A stretch of DNA of 9,481 nt from Gemmatimonadaceae bacterium. Its GTDB lineage: Bacteria > Gemmatimonadota > Gemmatimonadetes > Gemmatimonadales > Gemmatimonadaceae. Location of the stretch: assembly GCA_025453855.1 (NCBI GenBank), contig JALOPO010000125.1, forward strand, positions 1-9,481, in the 5' to 3' direction. The position numbers were made by a program, and so were the translations under genes. This document shows, one piece after another, positions 5,850 through 9,481 of this stretch. Position 1 is the first letter of the stretch. Each line of letters starts with the position of its first letter. The notes under the pieces are model-generated. The model was not told the origin of the DNA and made no database searches. It saw nothing but the letters and a program-made list of their open reading frames with translations.

Positions 5850-6326
5850 TCACCCCCGATCGAAGAACTGCGGCGGCGCGATGCCGAGCGAACGCAGGTA
5901 GACCGTCCCCTGCCCGCGATGGTGGATCTCGTTGTCGATCACGTAGAGCACGAGATCGATCACCGGCATCGTGAAGGCGCCGAACGCGGTGCGCACCTCG
6001 GGCCAGAGCGCATCCGGCACCTGCACGAAGAGCTCGTCGATGCGCGGCGTGGCCGCATCCCACAGCGCGAGCACCTCGGCCTGCGTCGTCGCGCGCGCCG
6101 GCGCGTAGCGTCCCCAGTCGCCGGTCACGAGTCCCTCGAGCGTCGGGACCGCCATCCCCACGATCTCGTTGGCGAGTTCGCCGAACGGACGCATGCCGCC
6201 CACGCTGTGCGTGTAGAGCACGTCGGCGGGGAACGCCTCGATGACCTTGCGCGTGAGGCGACGGTGCGCCTGCCAGTGCTGCAGCAGGTGGGACGGGGTG
6301 AGGGCGGTGGCACGGGTGTCGGACAT
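5850..6326 (-). CDS. DinB-superfamily (four-helix bundle, metal-binding) protein
   Basis: The 158-residue product has the DinB/YfiT-like layout. An N-terminal helix (LLQHWQAHRRLTRKVIEAF) is followed by a loop with H40 (YTHSVGGMRPFGELANEIVGM), a mid-region with AEVLALWDAATPRIDELF, and the signature DNEIHHRGQGTVYLRSLG (131-148, with H135 and H136) ending PPQFF. Family members bind a metal through histidines at these places and include thiol-dependent transferases such as bacillithiol transferases; the substrate here is unknown. Length is normal and nothing appears missing. The ATG at 6326 is preceded by GAGG with a 5-base gap. A much longer open frame continues upstream but has no support. The gene is divergent from the lipoprotein gene. 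The name does not imply the SOS polymerase DinB. Confidence 0.85.
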   Translation of the reverse strand: MSDTRATALTPSHLLQHWQAHRRLTRKVIEAFPADVLYTHSVGGMRPFGELANEIVGMAVPTLEGLVTGDWGRYAPARATTQAEVLALWDAATPRIDELFVQVPDALWPEVRTAFGAFTMPVIDLVLYVIDNEIHHRGQGTVYLRSLGIAPPQFFDRG

Positions 6327-6445
6327 GCGGGCCTCGGTCGCGTGACGTCGGGATGGGCGTACGGGGGATGACACGCTGCCGCGCGGCACGCACGTCGGCA
6401 AGAGTGCGGCGATCGCCACCAGGCCCCGGCGAGGCGTGGCCCGCA

Positions 6446-6461
6446 CGTGCACGCGTGCACG
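6446..6461. promoter_or_regulatory. 16-bp perfect palindrome, possible operator
   Basis: CGTGCACGCGTGCACG is its own reverse complement and lies near the middle of the spacer between two divergent genes, where a shared regulator would bind. It consists of two GTGCAC half-sites. In DNA this GC-rich, alternating CG/TG sequence is common enough that chance cannot be excluded. Confidence 0.4.
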
Positions 6462-6643
6462 CGGCATCCGCGCGCCGGTGGCACGCCCGTGACCGCCAGC
6501 ACGCATGGAGGGGGAGCGCGCCGGTACGCCGACGCGTAGCATTGAGCGCCGTCGCCGCCTCCCGTCGACGGCCCTCGCACGTGCCCGCTCCCCCGCGCGA
6601 GCGCCCCACCTCGCGCCGCCCCCCGCTCGTCGAGTCCCCTGCC

Positions 6644-6649
6644 AGGAGG
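6644..6649 (+). promoter_or_regulatory. Ribosome binding site AGGAGG of the lipoprotein gene
   Basis: AGGAGG is a perfect Shine-Dalgarno sequence 5 bases before the GTG at 6655. It decides the start codon over an in-frame ATG at 6505 and is the strongest such site in the window. Confidence 0.85.
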
Positions 6650-6654
6650 CACCC

Positions 6655-7494
6655 GTGTCGCGCCGTCGCGCCGCGTTCGTCCCCGCTGCCACGCACGTCA
6701 TCCGTGGCGCCGCCGTCATCCTCGTCACGCTCACCGCCTGCACCACCCGCGACGCGCGCCCCGTCGATCGCGCCAGCGATTCCGCCGGCGGTGCGACGAC
6801 CACGCCGGCCACGACGCGTACCGACAGCGTGCGCGTCGATGGCGCCGACGCGCTGCTGGGCGACTGGGTGCAGCCCGTCCCCGGCCAGCCCGGCGCCGAG
6901 CAGGGCTTCCGCCTCGCGCCCGGCGGCCACGCCCAGTCGATCGACATGGCGACGCTCCGGCACGACCTCTGGCGACGTGCGGGCGACACCATCGTGATCG
7001 TGACCGCGAGCATCGGCAATCGCGTCACCAGCGTCGATGCGCATCGCCTCGTCCCGCGCCGCGAGGGCGACGGCACCACCGCACTGGTCGATGCCGACGG
7101 GCAGCTCTACCGTCGCCGCATCGCGGGGCTCGCCATGCCCGCGCCGCGCTGCTTCGCCGCCAGCGATTCCACCGGTCGCATCAGCGCCACGCTCTTCGTG
7201 CGCGACAGCAGCGTCACCGGCCGCCTCACCTACGCGCTCGCGCGGAAGGACGGCAACGACGGGGCGCTCGAGGCGACGATCGGTGCCGACAGCACCATCA
7301 CCGGCACCTACCACTACTACAGCGAGGGGCTGCTCTCCGCGCGCGACGCGGCCTTCCGGCTCGAGCAGGGGACGCTCGTGGAGTCCGACTCGCCGCTCGT
7401 GCTGGAGCGCGGGCGCTTCACCTACCGCGGCGGGCGCGCGACGCGCTTCGGCGGCGTGCGGCTCGCGCCGGTCGCCTGCAGCGCGACGCCGTGA
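6655..7494 (+). CDS. Lipocalin-like two-domain lipoprotein
   Basis: The 279-residue product starts at GTG 6655. It has a basic n-region (MSRRR), a hydrophobic stretch (GAAVILVTL) and a lipobox L26-T27-A28-C29, so it should be lipidated at C29. A Thr/Ala/Asp-rich linker (30-60) leads to a lipocalin-like domain with LLGDWVQPVPGQPGAEQGF, SIDMATLRHDLW and SIGNRVTSVDAHRL, as in secreted lipocalin-family proteins. The second domain (about 163-260: CFAASDSTGRISATLFV, DSSVTGRLTYAL, STITGTYHYYSEGLLS) has repeated beta-strand motifs found in other small lipoproteins. The ligand is unknown. Its stop overlaps the start of the DUF4239 gene (GTGA), so the two are probably translationally coupled. Confidence 0.85.
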   Translation: MSRRRAAFVPAATHVIRGAAVILVTLTACTTRDARPVDRASDSAGGATTTPATTRTDSVRVDGADALLGDWVQPVPGQPGAEQGFRLAPGGHAQSIDMATLRHDLWRRAGDTIVIVTASIGNRVTSVDAHRLVPRREGDGTTALVDADGQLYRRRIAGLAMPAPRCFAASDSTGRISATLFVRDSSVTGRLTYALARKDGNDGALEATIGADSTITGTYHYYSEGLLSARDAAFRLEQGTLVESDSPLVLERGRFTYRGGRATRFGGVRLAPVACSATP

Positions 7495-8304
7495 GCGTCG
7501 CGCTCAACCTCCTGCTCGCGGCGGGGTGGATCGGCGGGACGATCGCCCTCGTGCTCATGGTGCACGAGGCGACGCGCCGCCTCATCCCGCCCCCCGCACG
7601 CGCCGCCGGCGCCGACCCGCCCGCCGACGGACACGACTATCGCCTCGCCACGCGCGACGCCGCCGCCGGCATCGGCTTCCGCGTGGCCGCGCTCTACGGC
7701 GTGCTCCTCGCGCTCGTCTACTCGCAGCAGCTCGGCGAGTACCAGGCGGTGCGCCAGGGGCTCACGCGCGAGGCCGCGGCGATCAGCGACGTCTACGCGG
7801 ACGCGGGGCGCTACGGCGGCGCCGCACGACCGGTGCGCGAGGCGGTGCGCGAGTACGTGCGCCTCGTCGTCGAGCGCGAGTGGGCGGTGCTCGGCCGCGA
7901 GCACCGGCTCTCGAACGTCACGTGGGACGCGCGCGATCGCGCCTACCTGGCGGCGCTCGATCTCGTCCCCGCGACACCGCGCGAGCAGTCGCTGCGCGAG
8001 CGGATGGTGCGGCGCCTGAGCGACGTCACCGAACTGCGGCACCAGCGACGCGAGTACGCGGTGCGCGACTTCGGTGCGGTGTTCTGGGTGCCGGCGCTGG
8101 TCGGCCTGATCCTGGTCACCGCCAGCTTCTTCGGTGCGCCTGATGCTGGCGGCGTTCGGCGCCTTCTCGGGCGTGATCCTCTTCTTCATCCAGGCGTTCG
8201 GGAGCCCGTTCGCCTATCCGTTGCGCTACGAGCCGGGGCCGCTGCAGCGGTTGCTCGAGACCGACATGGGGCAGGTGGAGCAGGCGGCGGTGCGCACACG
8301 CTGA
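7491..8304 (+). pseudogene. DUF4239 (bestrophin-like) membrane protein, frameshifted before its last membrane segment
   Basis: The gene starts at GTG 7491, overlapping the previous stop by 4 bases. Its frame has TM1 (5-24, LNLLLAAGWIGGTIALVLMV), TM2 (60-78), a central region with QGLTREAAAISDVYADAGRY and REYVRLVVEREWAVL typical of DUF4239, and TM3 (198-214, FWVPALVGLILVTASFF). After about codon 215 (8133) that frame loses homology and runs on to 8669. The natural end, RLMLAAFGAFSGVILFFIQAF then GSPFAYPLRYEPGPLQRLL, continues in the next frame from 8137 and stops at 8304. The frame change fits one extra base or a loss of 3n+2 bases in the TM3-TM4 loop; no slippery site is visible. The family's function is unknown. 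If the frameshift is an error, this is a normal four-segment membrane protein. Confidence 0.8.
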
Positions 8305-8310
8305 CATGGT

Positions 8311-8339
8311 GCGCACGGCCCCCGTGCGCCGGCGCGCAC
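8311..8339 (+). other. Two mutually exclusive hairpins before the asparaginase gene
   Basis: GCGCACGG (8311-8318) pairs perfectly with CCGTGCGC (8322-8329) around a 3-base loop. Part of that second arm, GTGCGC (8324-8329), can instead pair with GCGCAC (8334-8339) around CGGC. The two folds compete. They lie between the DUF4239 stop and the asparaginase start, with no T-tract. A role in attenuation or mRNA processing is possible but unproven. Confidence 0.4.
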
Positions 8340-8359
8340 CGGGCGGTAGCGTCCCCGCC

Positions 8360-9481
8360 ATGCGCTCGCTCGCCCTGCTCCCGCTCGTCGTCGGCACGTG
8401 CATCGCCCGTGCGCCGCTCGCGCACGCCCAGCGCCCCACGGCACCGCTCCCCCGCGTCCTCGTCATCGCCACCGGCGGCACCATCGCCGGCACGCAGGAT
8501 CGCCCCGGCACGACCGCCGCCTACCGCGCCGGCCAGCTCACCGCGCCGCAGCTCCTCGCCTCGGTGCCGGGGCTCGATCGCATCGCGCAGGTCGAGACCG
8601 AGCAGTTCGCGAACGTGCCGAGCACCTGGATCACCCCCGAGCAGTGGCTCGCGCTGTCGCGACGCGTGAACGCCGTCCTGCGCGATCGCCCCGACCTCGC
8701 CGGCGTGGTGATCACGCACGGCACGTCGCGGCTCGAGGAGACGGCGTTCTTCCTCCATTGCACGGTGCGCAGCGATCGACCGGTCGTCCTCGTCGGTGCG
8801 CAGCGCCCCGCCACCGGGCTCTCGGCCGACGGACCGGTGAACCTCCTCGGCGCGATCCGCACCGCGGCCTCGCCGCTCGCCGCGGGCAAGGGGGTGATCG
8901 TGACGCTCGACGACCGCCTCGTCTCGGCGCGCGACGTGCGCAAGCAGTACGCGCGCGTGGGCGGCTTCGGGGATGGCGAGATGGGGATGCTCGGCGTGGT
9001 CACCAACGACGGGCCGGTCTTCTTCTATGCGCCGGCCCGCCGCTTCGGCCGCGCGAGCGAATTCGACGTGGGCGCCATCGACTCGCTGCCGACCGTGGAG
9101 CTGCATGCGTCGTACGTCGGCAACGCGGGGCCGCGCATGGATGACGGGGCGCTGCCGGCGGGGATCGTCGTCGCGGGCACCGGCTTCACGCGCGGCGAGG
9201 GCGACGCCTATCGCGCGCTCCGGCAGCGCGGCGTGGTGGTGGCGACCGCCTTCCCGTCGGGCGACCAGGTCGATCGCGCGGCGCCACGCGAGGAGGCGGA
9301 GCTCGACACGCTCGCGCCGCCCGCGACGGCGCTCGACTCGCTGCGCGCGCTCGAGCGCCGCGCCCCGCCGCTCGTGGCGACGCAGCACCTCACGCCGGCC
9401 AAGGCGCGCATCCTCCTCATGCTCGCGCTCACGCGCACGCGCGAGCCGCGCGCGGTGCAGCGGATCTTCGCGGAGTACTGA
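8360..9481 (+). CDS. Secreted type II L-asparaginase
   Basis: Type II asparaginases hydrolyse asparagine (often glutamine too) to the acid and ammonia outside the cytoplasm. From the ATG at 8360 the 373-residue precursor has a signal peptide (MRSLALLPLVVGTCIARAPLAHA) with likely cleavage after A23. I prefer this to the in-frame ATG at 8306, which would bury the signal. Motifs in order: ATGGTIAG (37-44) with nucleophile T41; loop tyrosine Y56; EQFANVPSTWIT; THGTSRLEETAFFL; PVVLVGAQRPATGLSADGPVNLL; ARDVRKQYARVGGF with the catalytic-lysine position kept; and the C-terminal block LTPAKARILLMLALTRTREP...IFAEY. In the usual HGTDT motif the substrate-binding Asp is replaced by S123 and the next Thr by Arg, so specificity may differ. 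It is the third gene of its run, 55 bp after the DUF4239 stop. Confidence 0.92.
   Translation: MRSLALLPLVVGTCIARAPLAHAQRPTAPLPRVLVIATGGTIAGTQDRPGTTAAYRAGQLTAPQLLASVPGLDRIAQVETEQFANVPSTWITPEQWLALSRRVNAVLRDRPDLAGVVITHGTSRLEETAFFLHCTVRSDRPVVLVGAQRPATGLSADGPVNLLGAIRTAASPLAAGKGVIVTLDDRLVSARDVRKQYARVGGFGDGEMGMLGVVTNDGPVFFYAPARRFGRASEFDVGAIDSLPTVELHASYVGNAGPRMDDGALPAGIVVAGTGFTRGEGDAYRALRQRGVVVATAFPSGDQVDRAAPREEAELDTLAPPATALDSLRALERRAPPLVATQHLTPAKARILLMLALTRTREPRAVQRIFAEY

Larger units (their letters stand above)
6327..6654. other. Divergent spacer between the DinB-like and lipoprotein genes
   Basis: I find no supported gene in these 328 bases. It carries a 16-bp perfect palindrome (6446-6461) and, at its right end, the AGGAGG ribosome binding site of the lipoprotein gene. 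No clear -35/-10 pair is visible on either strand. Confidence 0.5.

Noticed and set aside
5734..7314. A 526-codon minus-strand open frame covering the DinB-like gene and lipoprotein region
   Set aside because: It is in a different frame from the recognisable DinB protein and antisense to the lipoprotein; its composition is Arg/Gly/Ala-rich with no domain.
8137..8304. A separate small gene encoding the last DUF4239 membrane segment
   Set aside because: There is no start codon with a ribosome binding site at the join, and the segment is a direct continuation of the upstream protein in another frame, so a frameshift explains it better.

Overview
The window is very GC-rich, with G or C at nearly every third codon position, few strong Shine-Dalgarno sites and tightly packed genes with short overlaps. 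This base composition and the mix of families (an NrtR-like regulator, a long-type NadA, DUF4239, a lipocalin-like lipoprotein, a secreted asparaginase) suggest a Gemmatimonadota-like soil or sediment bacterium. That placement is inference; no marker gene is present to settle it.

Region 1 (1-3926, minus strand) is a de novo NAD synthesis operon transcribed right to left. Its order is an NrtR-type regulator, nadB (L-aspartate oxidase), nadA (quinolinate synthase), and, beyond a 430-bp gap, the first 38 codons of nadC (quinolinate phosphoribosyltransferase). The regulator has an inactivated Nudix box plus a winged-helix domain, as expected of an ADP-ribose-sensing repressor. A TTGACA -35 box and a cluster of ACACC/GGTGT arms lie just before its start codon. 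Two features are odd. First, nadB and nadA each lack, in frame, a block that carries active-site residues in their families (the HPT...ALRGEG segment of NadB and the HPECGC block of NadA), although everything around the gaps is intact. Second, the nadA-nadC gap holds a 350-bp inverted-repeat element with two 125-bp arms.

Region 2 (3927-5849) contains the divergent spacer, with an array of 23-bp near-palindromic repeats; a plus-strand gene for an unrecognised protein with two membrane segments; and a frame-broken remnant of an LprI/DUF1311-type gene on the minus strand.

Region 3 (5850-6326, minus) is a DinB-superfamily protein, followed by a hairpin. Region 4 (6655-9481, plus) looks like an operon: a two-domain lipocalin-like lipoprotein with an ideal ribosome binding site, a DUF4239 membrane protein overlapping it by GTGA and broken by a frameshift before its last membrane segment, and a signal-peptide-bearing type II asparaginase that ends exactly at the window edge. 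A 16-bp perfect palindrome lies in the DinB/lipoprotein spacer, and two mutually exclusive hairpins precede the asparaginase.

The dominant theme is damage at conserved positions. nadB, nadA, the DUF4239 gene and the LprI-like gene all look as if short segments had been lost. This is either real gene decay or a sequence-quality problem, and the two must be separated before any biology is built on it.
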